A stretch of 64,000 nucleotides of DNA, taken from NCBI RefSeq assembly GCF_048541585.1, contig NZ_CP183303.1, positions 1,302,001-1,366,000 of the forward strand, written 5' to 3'. Positions within the stretch are counted from its first letter, which is position 1; each line of letters opens with the position of its first letter. The DNA is from Legionella_C sp048541585. Lineage in GTDB: Bacteria > Pseudomonadota > Gammaproteobacteria > Legionellales > Legionellaceae. The translations under genes were made by a program, and so were the position numbers. A model generated the notes under the pieces. It saw only the letters and a program-made list of their open reading frames with translations, made no database searches and was not told the origin of the DNA. Of this stretch, positions 52,845 to 62,137 are shown piece after piece.

Positions 52845-53066
52845 ATGAATTATGATCAAAATGACAAACATTTAGAAAATCAAAATCTTAAAGATGATAA
52901 AATAGAAGATGCTGATTTAGAGAATATATCAGGTGGTATGGCCAGAACAGATGTAGTAAAAACCTCAGCAGATGTAACAACAAGAAGGCCTGTTACAGGG
53001 GAAAATCGTGCAGCAGTAGCGCGCCCCGAAGCTACTAAAGCAGATCGGACTAGATTGAGAGGTTAA
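52845..53066 (+). CDS. Double-glycine leader peptide A (export substrate)
   Basis: ATG at 52845 with GAGG 6 bases upstream. The 73-residue peptide has a 31-residue acidic leader ending EDADLENISGG. With Gly31 as -1 it matches the double-glycine leader pattern: hydrophobic -12 (Ile20), acidic -8, Leu -7, Ile -4 and Gly-Gly. The 42-residue core starts MARTDVVKTSADVTTRRPV, has no Cys, Trp or aromatic residues and many Arg, Lys, Thr and Ala. It is predicted to be cut and exported by the downstream C39 ABC transporter. Bacteriocin, signal or other function is unknown. Confidence 0.8.
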   Translation: MNYDQNDKHLENQNLKDDKIEDADLENISGGMARTDVVKTSADVTTRRPVTGENRAAVARPEATKADRTRLRG

Positions 53067-53090
53067 AGTACTATTTTTGGAGGTTATATT

Positions 53091-53258
53091 ATGGCTATTA
53101 ATGGTAAGCCTAATCAAAAACACCAATTGCAAGACGATGCTCTTAAAGAGATTGTTGGTGGTAGAGCAGAAAGAGCGCCGGCTAGAGTCGATAAACAAAA
53201 AAAGGACCTTAAAAATTCTGCAGATAAATTCAACAGACCAACAGTTGGCCGCGAGTAA
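53091..53258 (+). CDS. Double-glycine leader peptide B (export substrate)
   Basis: Read directly from the DNA: ATG at 53091, an excellent GGAGG 7 bases upstream, TAA at 53256-53258. The 55-residue peptide has a 24-residue leader ending LQDDALKEIVGG, with Leu -12, Leu -7, Ile -4, Gly-Gly matching the same leader code as peptide A. The 31-residue core RAERAPARVDKQKKDL... ends with PTVGRE, Cys-free and strongly charged. It lies 24 bases after peptide A and was missed by simple length cut-offs because a different frame is longer here. Likely a second substrate of the exporter. Confidence 0.8.
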   Translation: MAINGKPNQKHQLQDDALKEIVGGRAERAPARVDKQKKDLKNSADKFNRPTVGRE

Positions 53259-53347
53259 TTAATTTAATCTTAATGAAAATAATAGGTTAAGGATAACCCG
53301 TTATTTTTTATCTATACTGTAATTAAGTTCACTAGTTGAGTGATTTT

Positions 53348-53806
53348 GTGAATACATCAGAAATAGAGATAGAATCTTTAAAAATTCTGCAATCTTCTTC
53401 ACTATTTTCTAAGCTAAGCAAAAGTATTTTATGGCGAATCGCAGGCTTAACGACAAAACAGTTTTTTGCACCAGACGAGTATTTAATAAAACAAAATGAC
53501 ATAGGCGACGGCTGCTTTATTATTAGTAAAGGAAAAGTAGAAATTTTCTATGAGCTTAATGGTAAAAAGATAAAACTTAATGAAGCGGGGCCTGGTGAAA
53601 TATTGGGTGAATTGGCAATTATTGATAATTTACCAAGATCAGCAAGTGTAGTCGCCCTTGAGCCTACTGAAGCATTAGTTATTTCCGAATGGGATTTTAA
53701 AGCCCAACTTCAAGCCTATCCTGAAATTGCTTTACAGCTTTTGCCTTTAATTGCACAGCGCTTAAGGCAAACTCAAAATCAATTATTTAAAGTTAAGAAT
53801 GGATAA
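53348..53806 (+). CDS. Stand-alone cyclic-nucleotide-binding-domain protein
   Basis: I choose the GTG at 53348 (MNTSEIEIESLKILQSS); a TTG four codons earlier is also possible. The 152-residue protein is a CRP-type cNMP-binding fold: LIKQNDIGDGCFIISKGKVE and the phosphate-binding cassette GEILGELAIIDNLPRSASV, which has the GE-L ... R-S-A residues that contact the cyclic nucleotide. There is no HTH domain, so it is not a classical CRP regulator. It overlaps the adaptor gene by 8 bases. NHLM-type bacteriocin loci often include a cNMP-binding component, so it may gate export. Confidence 0.82.
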   Translation: MNTSEIEIESLKILQSSSLFSKLSKSILWRIAGLTTKQFFAPDEYLIKQNDIGDGCFIISKGKVEIFYELNGKKIKLNEAGPGEILGELAIIDNLPRSASVVALEPTEALVISEWDFKAQLQAYPEIALQLLPLIAQRLRQTQNQLFKVKNG

Positions 53807-55046
53807 GAAGAAAGGTATTGTTTTTCGTAAAAAAGCCTTAGAGCAAATTAATCGCCCTACCTTAAATGAGGATGTGATTCGACTTATCACACCAAAATAT
53901 TGGCTGTTATTTCTAGTTTTTTTCTTAACTATTACGATTTTCTTTATTTGGCTGATAAAAGGAACGTTATTTATAAGGGTTGAAGGCAAAGGCGTCTTAA
54001 TGAGTATTAACCGTGACGTCATGACTGTTCAAGCGCCTGCAGTAGAAGGAACAATTAGTAATATTTTTGTTAAACCAGGTGACCAAGTTACTAAAGATAC
54101 TTTGCTTGTTTCCTATACTAATCAAGTGGCTTTGGAATTAAATACAAGCCAAAATTATTTAGCTAAATTAAAAGCTGAGCAAAAAGCATTACAACGAAGC
54201 TCAGAACAAAATATTGCTAGTTTAGAAAAAAACCAAAATGATCAAGTCATTAAAATTAATGATAGTTTAAATGCTGCGCGAGAGAAATTAAAACAATTAG
54301 CTATTATGTTGGATTTAAAGGAAAAAGCATTGAAAAAAGGAATTATCGATTTACCTAATGTCACTGAAACACGTGTTGAATATTATCGTTTATTGCAGGA
54401 AATTAATTCACATGAAGCTGATTTAATTTCTATGAAAGCTAATTTAGTCGAATTAAAAGATAAATGGCGTGAACGTGAGCGGGAGCTATCATTAGAAGTG
54501 CTTAAAGCAGAACAGCAAGTAGGGCTTTTAAAAGAGAAATTACAAAGTTCGCATCTCATTACCAGCCCCGCTACTGGTATGGTTGCTGAAGTTAGAGTAA
54601 GAATAGGTGATTATACTAAACCAGGTGAGGTGCTTTTAAGTATTATTCCGACTGATCAAAATTTATATGCTTTAGTCTTTGTTCCTGCAAAAAGAGGTAA
54701 GCTCTTAAAGCCGGGCATGGAGGCACAAATTACACCTACCATTATTAATAAAATGGAATATGGCACTATCAAGGGAAAAGTACAAAGTATTTCTCTTTTG
54801 CCTGTTACTGAAGAAAGTATGATGGCTGTATTAAAAAATCAGCAGCTTGTCGCTTCTTTTTTAAATCAAGGCCCTCTTATGTCAGTTAAAATACTGATGA
54901 ATAAAGATTCCAGCACACCAAGTGGATTCCAATGGACAAGTCGTCTAGGGCCTAATATGCGACTAACACAAGGTACTTTAGTTGATGCGATGATTAACAT
55001 TGAAACTAAAAAACCTATTAATCTTTTAGTTAACTTCTACAATTAA
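53799..55046 (+). CDS. HlyD-family adaptor (NHLM-type secretion protein)
   Basis: A 415-residue periplasmic adaptor with one N-terminal membrane segment (YWLLFLVFFLTITIFFIWLI, about 29-50). The lipoyl-like beta part is RVEGKGVLMSINRDVMTV and EGTISNIFVKPGDQVTKDTL; a ~120-residue coiled coil spans about 105-250; the second lipoyl half is LITSPATGMVAEVRVRIGDY, then a beta barrel. The LITPKYWLLF start resembles NHLM-type HlyD proteins. The adaptor should link the inner-membrane ABC transporters to an outer-membrane channel, which is not encoded here (a TolC is probably elsewhere). It overlaps the cNMP gene. Confidence 0.87.
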   Translation: MDKKKGIVFRKKALEQINRPTLNEDVIRLITPKYWLLFLVFFLTITIFFIWLIKGTLFIRVEGKGVLMSINRDVMTVQAPAVEGTISNIFVKPGDQVTKDTLLVSYTNQVALELNTSQNYLAKLKAEQKALQRSSEQNIASLEKNQNDQVIKINDSLNAAREKLKQLAIMLDLKEKALKKGIIDLPNVTETRVEYYRLLQEINSHEADLISMKANLVELKDKWRERERELSLEVLKAEQQVGLLKEKLQSSHLITSPATGMVAEVRVRIGDYTKPGEVLLSIIPTDQNLYALVFVPAKRGKLLKPGMEAQITPTIINKMEYGTIKGKVQSISLLPVTEESMMAVLKNQQLVASFLNQGPLMSVKILMNKDSSTPSGFQWTSRLGPNMRLTQGTLVDAMINIETKKPINLLVNFYN

Positions 55047-55072
55047 TAATAACATTATTAATAATTATCAAT

Positions 55073-57250
55073 ATGGAAGCTAAATTTCCTATTCAAAAAA
55101 GAGTAAAAACGCCAACTGTTTTGCAAATGGAAGCCACAGAATGTGGTGCAGCTTCTCTAGCTATTATACTTGCTTATTATAAAAAATATGTGACTGCAGA
55201 GGAATTAAGATATGCTTGTGGTGTATCACGTGATGGTACTAAAGCAATTAATATAATTAAAGCAGCAAGAAAATATGGCATGGAAGCTTATGGTGCTAAT
55301 CTTGAAATAGAAGAATTGCAAGAAAAAAAAGTGCCCTTTATCGTTTATTGGAGCTTTAATCATTTTTTAGTAATTGAAGGCTTCTCAAAGCGAAAAGTAT
55401 ATTTAAACGATCCTGCCACAGGCCCACGTAGCCTAGGATGGAATGAATTTACTAAAGAGTATACAGGTGTTGCACTGATATTAACGCCTGGGCCTGATTT
55501 TGTAAAAGGTGGTAAGCCAGAATTTCCTATTAGACAATTTTTGTTAACGCGCTTAAAGCAAAATTATGCAGCATTATTTTTTATAATTTTAGTAACAACT
55601 CTTTTAATTATTCCCAATATTGCTATACCTATTTTTACTAAGGCGTTTATTGATTACTTGTTGGTTGATAATCAGAGAAGTTTGATTAGTTTTGTTTTAT
55701 TAGGTTTGGCTTTTACCAACATAATGACTCTGTTACTAATGTGGCTGCAGTTAAAATTTCTTAATCATTTAGAAATTAAATTAGATGTTGAAAATTCAGT
55801 AAAATTTCTTTGGCATCTCTTGCATATCCCTATACGTTTTTTTCAACAACGCTCTAATGGCGATGTGGCTGAAAGGAGTTTAATTAATGAAAAAATAGCT
55901 ACGGTTATAGCAAAAGATTTACCAAATTTTAGCGTGAATATCCTAAGAGTTATTGCCTTTGGCACAGTAATCTTTGTTTTAAGTTGGCAAATATGGCTGC
56001 TCTTAATGCTATTAGTTTTTTTAAATATTGCGGTATTAACTATTGGCCGACGCAAGCTAACTGATCTGGGCCGTAAATATGCGGGTAATAGAGGTAAATT
56101 AGAAGGAATCGAAGCCAATGGAATTCAAATTATAGAAACCCTAAAAGTATCAGCACTTGAGCCTTATTTTTTTAATCGCTGGGCTTCTTTTTATACTAAA
56201 TTTTTAGCATCAGAGCAGCAATTATTACTTGCTAGAACATTGTTTTCTGCAGTGCCCAGCTTTTTTAATCTAATGATGAATTTAGCAATTATTTTTGTTG
56301 GTGCTTATTTGGTTATGCAAGGTAGACTTACCATTGGATCTATTATAGCTATTCAATCTTTAACTATTAGTTTTTTAACCCCCTTAGATAATATAATAGA
56401 GTTTTTTAGTAGTTTATTTCAAATGAAAGGAGATATGGTTCGCTTAAATGATATAGCGAACACGCCACTTGATCCCTTATTTAAAAATAGTGAATTTAAT
56501 AGGCAAGCTTTAAAAGAGGCAGCCACAGCTATTTTAGAAGTTAAGCAATTATCTTTTAGTTATTCGCCGCTAGATCCTCCAGTACTTAATGATATTTCCT
56601 TTATCATAAATCCGGGTGAGCAAGTTGCTATAGTTGGGCCTAGTGGTAGTGGTAAATCTAGTCTCGCTAAATTAATTTGTGGATTAAATCCGCCCTTAAC
56701 AGGTGAAATATTATTTAAAAATATCCCTTATACAGAGCTTAATCGCACTTTATTGAGTGAATTTATTGCTTATGTTGATCAAAATATTTTTCTCTTTCCA
56801 GGTAGTGTGCGTGATAACTTGGCCTACTGGGATAAAAGCTTTACTGATGCTGAATTATTGACTGTTTTAGAACAAGTACATTTAGATAGAGATATTTTGG
56901 CAAGAGGGGGCTTAAAACTTAAATTAGTGGAAGGCGGCACCAATTTAAGTGGGGGCCAGCGCCAACGTCTAGAATTAGCAAGAGCATTATTGTTAAAACC
57001 ACAGTTGCTTATTTTAGATGAAGCAACTTCGGCTATGGATCCTATTCTTGAAACAGCAATTTATGAAAATTTACGTAAAATAAAATGCAGCTTACTTATT
57101 ATTGCTCATCGCTTAAGTGCTATCCGAAGTTGTAATCGTATTTATGTCGTTAATGAAGGACAAATTATTCAGCATGGTAATCATGAAAAATTAATAAAAG
57201 AGCCAGGGTTATATCAAGAATTAGTGGAGAAAGAGCAATATGAATTATAA
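55073..57250 (+). CDS. Peptidase-containing ABC transporter (C39, NHLM ABC1-like)
   Basis: A 725-residue bacteriocin-type exporter. The N-terminal C39 peptidase has Gln18, catalytic Cys24 (LQMEATECGAASLAI), His97 (FNHFLVIEGF) and Asp113 (LNDPATG), so it is likely active and cuts after Gly-Gly. Residues ~165-440 hold six membrane helices. The ATPase domain has Walker A GPSGSGKSS near 521, signature LSGGQRQR near 625 and Walker B LLILDEATSAMD. It matches the first ABC protein of NHLM systems in layout. It starts 26 bases after the adaptor and overlaps the second ABC gene by 11 bases. Confidence 0.92.
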   Translation: MEAKFPIQKRVKTPTVLQMEATECGAASLAIILAYYKKYVTAEELRYACGVSRDGTKAINIIKAARKYGMEAYGANLEIEELQEKKVPFIVYWSFNHFLVIEGFSKRKVYLNDPATGPRSLGWNEFTKEYTGVALILTPGPDFVKGGKPEFPIRQFLLTRLKQNYAALFFIILVTTLLIIPNIAIPIFTKAFIDYLLVDNQRSLISFVLLGLAFTNIMTLLLMWLQLKFLNHLEIKLDVENSVKFLWHLLHIPIRFFQQRSNGDVAERSLINEKIATVIAKDLPNFSVNILRVIAFGTVIFVLSWQIWLLLMLLVFLNIAVLTIGRRKLTDLGRKYAGNRGKLEGIEANGIQIIETLKVSALEPYFFNRWASFYTKFLASEQQLLLARTLFSAVPSFFNLMMNLAIIFVGAYLVMQGRLTIGSIIAIQSLTISFLTPLDNIIEFFSSLFQMKGDMVRLNDIANTPLDPLFKNSEFNRQALKEAATAILEVKQLSFSYSPLDPPVLNDISFIINPGEQVAIVGPSGSGKSSLAKLICGLNPPLTGEILFKNIPYTELNRTLLSEFIAYVDQNIFLFPGSVRDNLAYWDKSFTDAELLTVLEQVHLDRDILARGGLKLKLVEGGTNLSGGQRQRLELARALLLKPQLLILDEATSAMDPILETAIYENLRKIKCSLLIIAHRLSAIRSCNRIYVVNEGQIIQHGNHEKLIKEPGLYQELVEKEQYEL

Positions 57251-59378
57251 AAAAATTCCATTGCTTTATCTAAAGAATTTAAATGAAAACTTTTTCTCAC
57301 AAAAGCGTACTTCTTCATCGCTAACAGACTCATTCGATATACACTTTGCAGCTTGTAAAATAGTAGCCAATTATTTAAGTATTAAATTAAATAAACCTAT
57401 AATTGACGTTCATCAAGGAAAATCGACGGACTACTTACAAGCAATAGCTAATTATAATTTATTACGCTTACGCCGGATCTGCTTAAAAAGTGCGTGGTGG
57501 CAATATGATTCCGGCCCTCTGATTGCTTTTTTTAATCATCATTGCTGTGCATTATTACCTAAAAAAGACGGTTATGAATTAATTGATTGTAAAACTGGAA
57601 AACGTAAAAAAGTAGATAAAAAATTAGCAAAAAACATTCATTATCATGCCTATATTTTATATCCAGCTTTACCAGAAAAACATGCTTCCATTATTACTGT
57701 GTTAAAATTCACTTTTTCTTTTTTAAAAAAAGAAATGCGAAAAGTTGTGTTTTTTCAAATCCTTGCTTCTCTTTTTCTAACAACGATACCTCTTCTGACT
57801 GGAATAATTTTCGAACAAGCGATTCCTTTTTCGAATTATTCTTTATTAACACAGTTAGCAATTTTATTAATTGTAATTGGCATTATTATAAGTTTAATAA
57901 ATTTCTTACAAGCTTTGTTGCTATTGCGTATTCGTTTTAGAGCTCAACATCGTATCCAAACAGCTATTTGGGATAGATTGTTAAAGCTACCGGTTTCATT
58001 TTTCAAAAAATTTAGTGTTGGTGATTTAAGTTTTAGAGTCAATGTAATTAGTGTTATTCAAGAAGAGTTAGGTGAGCGAGTTGTTTCGACAATAATCGCT
58101 GGAATTTTATCAATATTTTATTTAGTACTCATGTTTTTTATTGATATTTATCTGGCCTCAATAGCTATGTTGCTAGTTTTAATTATGATTATTTTTACTG
58201 TAATATTAAATTTACGTTTGTTAAAAAAAGAACGCCAAGTTATTACTAAACAAACAAAAATTAGTGGTATTTTATTAAGTTTATTGGCATCAATTAGTAA
58301 AATACGGGTAGCAAATAAGGAAAAGAATGCCTTTCAGCTATGGGAACAAAAATATGCTTCTAAAACTTATCTACATTTTAGCGCTAAAAAATTAATCAAT
58401 AAAATTACTATCCTTATAACTGGCTTTATCGGCGTTAGTACATTGCTTATTTATAGTTTGATTATTTGGCGCGATAATACTTTAAGTTTCGGCAATTTTA
58501 TTATATTTAATGCGGCTTTTGTGCAATTTTTTAATGTGCTTTTAGAACTCTCTAGTGTAATCAGTGAAAGTATCGAGATTATTCCTTTATTTCAAAAGGC
58601 AAAACCAATATTTGACTGTATTCCTGAACAAGAAAAAGGAAAAAGTAAGGTTGATTTACAAGATGGGGTTATCGCGATGAATGATGTGGTTTTTCGTTAT
58701 CCTGATAATGATAAGCCACTCTTTAGTGGGTTAACTATTGAAATTATACCGGGTTCTTTTACAGCTTTTGTTGGCCCTTCAGGAGCAGGAAAATCAACTA
58801 TTTTTCGCCTTTTATTAGGACTTGATTATCCTGAGTCAGGCTTCATTAAATATAATGGCATTGATTTACAAAATATTAATTTGTCTTCATTAAGAAGTCA
58901 GCTAGGTGTTGTCATGCAAAACACCCAATTAATTCCCGGGACAATCTATGAAAATATTTGTGGTAATAATACTACTCTATCGCGCGAAGAAGCTTATGCA
59001 ATAGCAAATGAAGTTGGCTTAGAAGATTTTTTACGCAATCTTCCTATGGGTATTGATACGTTGATTAATGATGGTATTCAAATGTTATCTGGTGGTGAGG
59101 TGCAGCGCATTTGTTTAGCACGCGCCTTAAGCGCTAAGCCTAAACTATTATTATTAGATGAAGCAACAAGTGCTTTAGATAATAAGATACAAGCAAAAAT
59201 TAAGCTCTATTTACATTCACTTAAGATTACACGTCTAGTTATTGCTCATCGGCTCAGTACGATTATTGATGCAGATATCATTTATGTTATTGATGGTGGC
59301 AAATGTGTAGAATCTGGTAATTATCAAGAACTTATGCAAGCACGAGGCTTATTTTACCAATTAATTCAAAAACAATAA
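57240..59378 (+). CDS. Second export ABC transporter (NHLM ABC2-like)
   Basis: A 712-residue ABC exporter starting at the ATG at 57240 inside the end of ABC1. Residues 1-~140 are a degenerate C39-like soluble region, without a catalytic Cys in place (KSAWWQYDSGPLIAFFNHHC, YELIDCKTGKRKKV). Six membrane helices follow (about 160-440), then an ATPase with Walker A GPSGAGKST near 511, signature LSGGEVQR near 617 and LLLLDEATSALD. The inactive peptidase-like front is typical of the second subunit of NHLM-type exporters, so the two ABC proteins may form a heterodimer. Confidence 0.9.
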   Translation: MNYKKIPLLYLKNLNENFFSQKRTSSSLTDSFDIHFAACKIVANYLSIKLNKPIIDVHQGKSTDYLQAIANYNLLRLRRICLKSAWWQYDSGPLIAFFNHHCCALLPKKDGYELIDCKTGKRKKVDKKLAKNIHYHAYILYPALPEKHASIITVLKFTFSFLKKEMRKVVFFQILASLFLTTIPLLTGIIFEQAIPFSNYSLLTQLAILLIVIGIIISLINFLQALLLLRIRFRAQHRIQTAIWDRLLKLPVSFFKKFSVGDLSFRVNVISVIQEELGERVVSTIIAGILSIFYLVLMFFIDIYLASIAMLLVLIMIIFTVILNLRLLKKERQVITKQTKISGILLSLLASISKIRVANKEKNAFQLWEQKYASKTYLHFSAKKLINKITILITGFIGVSTLLIYSLIIWRDNTLSFGNFIIFNAAFVQFFNVLLELSSVISESIEIIPLFQKAKPIFDCIPEQEKGKSKVDLQDGVIAMNDVVFRYPDNDKPLFSGLTIEIIPGSFTAFVGPSGAGKSTIFRLLLGLDYPESGFIKYNGIDLQNINLSSLRSQLGVVMQNTQLIPGTIYENICGNNTTLSREEAYAIANEVGLEDFLRNLPMGIDTLINDGIQMLSGGEVQRICLARALSAKPKLLLLDEATSALDNKIQAKIKLYLHSLKITRLVIAHRLSTIIDADIIYVIDGGKCVESGNYQELMQARGLFYQLIQKQ

Positions 59379-59761
59379 GTTTTTATAACTTAAGAGCATT
59401 TACTTAAGATATTGATAGAGAGTATAAGATACTGGCAGCAGTTAAAGCATTTTATGCATTGCTGTAATTAATCTCTAAAAAGTAAGTTGCATATAAAAAC
59501 CCTTTATGCAAGAATAAAGCTCAGTGCCTTTATTTCTAACAAATTGTAGTTGAGTTATTAATGAATCTGCTTAGCAATTTACTATCCTCCTTCCTAAGTC
59601 ATGCTGCTAAGTCTATCCCTTTTTTAATTATTAGCATTATTAACATTATTTGCCTGTCTTAACGATGAGCGATTATAAACGTTAAGACAGGGCTCTTAAC
59701 GAAATACATTCGCTCAGTAAATCGTATTCTAAATGTCTATAAATCTTAGAGAGTATAAATA
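59379..59761. other. Intergenic region after the exporter operon
   Basis: About 380 bases with the long hairpin listed at 59653-59691 as the only recognisable structure. Confidence 0.35.
59653..59691. terminator. Long hairpin between exporter operon and MFS gene
   Basis: CCTGTCTTAACG (59653-59664) pairs perfectly with CGTTAAGACAGG (59680-59691) around a 15-base loop. No T-run follows, so it may be an RNA structural or protein-binding element instead of an intrinsic terminator. Confidence 0.5.
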
Positions 59762-61039
59762 ATGACAAGGCTAGTTTTTGAATCCAATGTTACAAAAAAT
59801 TTTTCATACCCTGTTTTTGTAATTACTTTAGCTGCTGGGTTTCTTTTTTATAAATATGTGTTGCAAGTTTTTCCTAGTATTATTGCCACTGATCTCATGC
59901 GCGAATTTAATTTAACAGGAGCAAGCTTAGGTGGTCTAGCCGCCACTTTTTATTACTCGTATATGATAATGCAACTATTTGTTGGTATCTTGCTCGATAA
60001 ATACAGTATGCGCTATTTTACTGCTTGCGCTATTGCTATCGCGGCTTTAGGGATTTTATTATTTTCTCAAGCCGAAACTTTATTTATAGCGAGTTTTGCA
60101 CGGGCGCTGATGGGATTAGGAGTGGCCTTTGCAACAGTTGCCTACATGAAGTTGGCTGCTACTTGGTTTAAACCGCATCAATATGCATTTGTCAGTGGTC
60201 TATTAGCTACTGCTGCTATGGCTGGCGCGGTTTTTGGTCAGGCACCATTAGCTTGGTTAGTCGATAATTTTGGTTGGCGATTTTGTTTACTGATAGTAGG
60301 TTTAGTAGGTATTGTATTTGCAATAATATTTTTTCTGGTCATACAAGATAAACAAGCTTGTTCTGCCTTAAGTAATAAAATTTCAATTGCTGAACTTAAA
60401 AAAGCGCTGAAAAATAAACAAAATTGGCTACTTACACTCTATAGTGGTTTAGCATTTTCACCTATTGCGGTATTTGGTGGCCTTTGGGGCAATCCTTTCT
60501 TAGAGCAAGCTTATCATTTAAGTAAAACTCAAGCAGCTTCCATGATATCGTTTATATTTATCGGGTTAGGAGTGGGTAGTCCACTTTTGGGGCTCTTATC
60601 AGATAAATTAAATAATCGACGAGATATAATGCTTTTTAGTACTATTTTGTCTTGCGTAGCTATTATAATGATTTTATATAGTCCTACTTTATCACTGAGC
60701 GTCTTAAGATTTCTATTATTTTTATTTGGTTTTGGGCTTGGGGCATTTATGCTTGTTTTTGCTATAGGTAAGGAGATTAATTCCTTAGCTTTAACAGCAA
60801 CTATTGCCGCTATGATTAACACTAGTGATGCAATTTTAGATGCACTTACTGAGCCTCTTATCGGTAAATTACTTGATTTAAATTGGGATGGAAAAATAGT
60901 TAATGACATTCATGTATTTTCATTGCATAGTTATCGATTTGCTTTAATAATTTTGCCTATTTATTTAATAATAGGCGCTTTATTACTGGTTTGGTTAAAA
61001 GAGCAGCCAGCAGACAATCAAGCCCTCGCCTTAAAGTGA
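59762..61039 (+). CDS. MFS transporter (12 TM)
   Basis: A 425-residue major facilitator protein. The signature loop GILLDKYSMRYFTACAIAIA after TM2, ARALMGLGVAFATVAYMKLA in TM4 and 12 hydrophobic segments are visible. The layout resembles the MFS gene at 7914 in the same window (both have LDKYxxRY at the same loop), suggesting paralogues. Likely imports a nutrient such as an amino acid or sugar acid; substrate unknown. Confidence 0.85.
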   Translation: MTRLVFESNVTKNFSYPVFVITLAAGFLFYKYVLQVFPSIIATDLMREFNLTGASLGGLAATFYYSYMIMQLFVGILLDKYSMRYFTACAIAIAALGILLFSQAETLFIASFARALMGLGVAFATVAYMKLAATWFKPHQYAFVSGLLATAAMAGAVFGQAPLAWLVDNFGWRFCLLIVGLVGIVFAIIFFLVIQDKQACSALSNKISIAELKKALKNKQNWLLTLYSGLAFSPIAVFGGLWGNPFLEQAYHLSKTQAASMISFIFIGLGVGSPLLGLLSDKLNNRRDIMLFSTILSCVAIIMILYSPTLSLSVLRFLLFLFGFGLGAFMLVFAIGKEINSLALTATIAAMINTSDAILDALTEPLIGKLLDLNWDGKIVNDIHVFSLHSYRFALIILPIYLIIGALLLVWLKEQPADNQALALK

Positions 61040-61102
61040 ATCTGTAGATTATGAAAGGGCTCTAAAAGAACTATCATTTTATAACGCTTAAGGAGTAAGC
61101 TT

Positions 61103-61477
61103 ATGGCAAAGCAACATTCACCGCAATTTTTAAACTTAGTGGCAGAAGCAAAAAAATCTATTAAAGAAATTGATGCACCGGCACTTAGAGAAAAAATTAA
61201 TAAACATCTACCTATGTATATAATAGATGTACGTGAAGAAAGTGAATGGCCATCTGGGCATATTCCCACAGCCCTTCATATGGGTAAAGGTATTATTGAG
61301 CGTGACATAGAAAAAACCGTCACAAATTTTGCTACACCCATTATTGTGTATTGTAGTGGCGGTTTTCGCTGCGTTTTAGTTGCTAAAAGTTTACAAGAGA
61401 TGGGTTATACTAATGTCTATTCATTGAATCAAGGTTTACAAGGCTGGCTTGATAAAGGATATGAGCTAGAAAAATAG
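61103..61477 (+). CDS. Single-domain rhodanese
   Basis: A 124-residue rhodanese-fold sulfurtransferase with an AAGGAG site upstream. Motifs: YIIDVREESEWPSGHIPTAL near 39-57, the active-site loop CSGGFR with Cys84 and the end segment GYTNVYSLNQGLQGWLDKGY. Members transfer sulfane sulfur or act as redox/thiol carriers. It lies 60 bases after the MFS gene on the same strand and may share its transcript. The palindromic repeat copy 3 begins 15 bases after its stop. Confidence 0.88.
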   Translation: MAKQHSPQFLNLVAEAKKSIKEIDAPALREKINKHLPMYIIDVREESEWPSGHIPTALHMGKGIIERDIEKTVTNFATPIIVYCSGGFRCVLVAKSLQEMGYTNVYSLNQGLQGWLDKGYELEK

Positions 61478-61492
61478 CCTCTGTAGCTTCAA

Positions 61493-61637
61493 TAGACCTC
61501 TGCATAACCTACTTATTTTACGCGATTGCTATGTTGCAAGGTTTTCTCTAGTGCTCATTTACGCCCTGTAAACTCCGCTCCTCAAAACCCTGGTACCTTG
61601 CACTCACATAAAATAAATAGGTTATGTAAGAGGTCTA
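61493..61637. repeat. 145-bp palindromic MITE-like repeat, copy 3
   Basis: Third copy of the element at 13908 and 41631, with a one-base deletion in the left arm (TAGACCTCTGCATAACC) and about ten substitutions. Same TAGACCTC ... GAGGTCTA ends; intergenic after the rhodanese. Confidence 0.85.
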
Positions 61638-62137
61638 ATTACATGAAGCTGCAAGGCTAATAATAAGTTTTCAAGTCTAGGTTTGTTTTTATAATTTGAG
61701 ATAATTATTTAATTTAAATATATCAAGCTAATTAAAAGCAATTCTTGATGAAATTTGCTGCTTTTTCTTAAAAAACATTTACTTAGCTATTGCTAGAGTA
61801 TTTTCAACGCCATGAGATGACCGCTAAATTTATAAGCTTTAATTGTATTTATGTTATTTATACTTAAAACCCTCAATAATATTTATTCTTAAAGATATAA
61901 AAGGTTATTTTTAGTACCATATTTAAATCTCTTTAGTAAGTAAAGTCTTTGAATTTAAAAGTATTTAATCTTAAAAATAAATCGACAAATTAAAAAATAA
62001 ATAAATTCCAATCAATTTTTTTATCTAAAATTTATTCTTAAAAAAATAGAAATTGTATAAATTTTAAACTAAAATACCTTTTATTGAACGATAATATCTA
62101 ATCCTTTAGCATAATCCCGTTTTTAAAAGAGGTTTCA
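61638..62137. other. AT-rich intergenic region
   Basis: About 500 very AT-rich bases, no convincing gene or hairpin. It should contain the promoter of the next gene, whose ATG follows AGAGG about 9 bases upstream. Confidence 0.3.

Noticed and set aside
53077..53262. 61-codon plus-strand frame over the second peptide
   Set aside because: It is out of frame with the well-supported gene 53091-53258, which has a GGAGG site and a canonical double-glycine leader.
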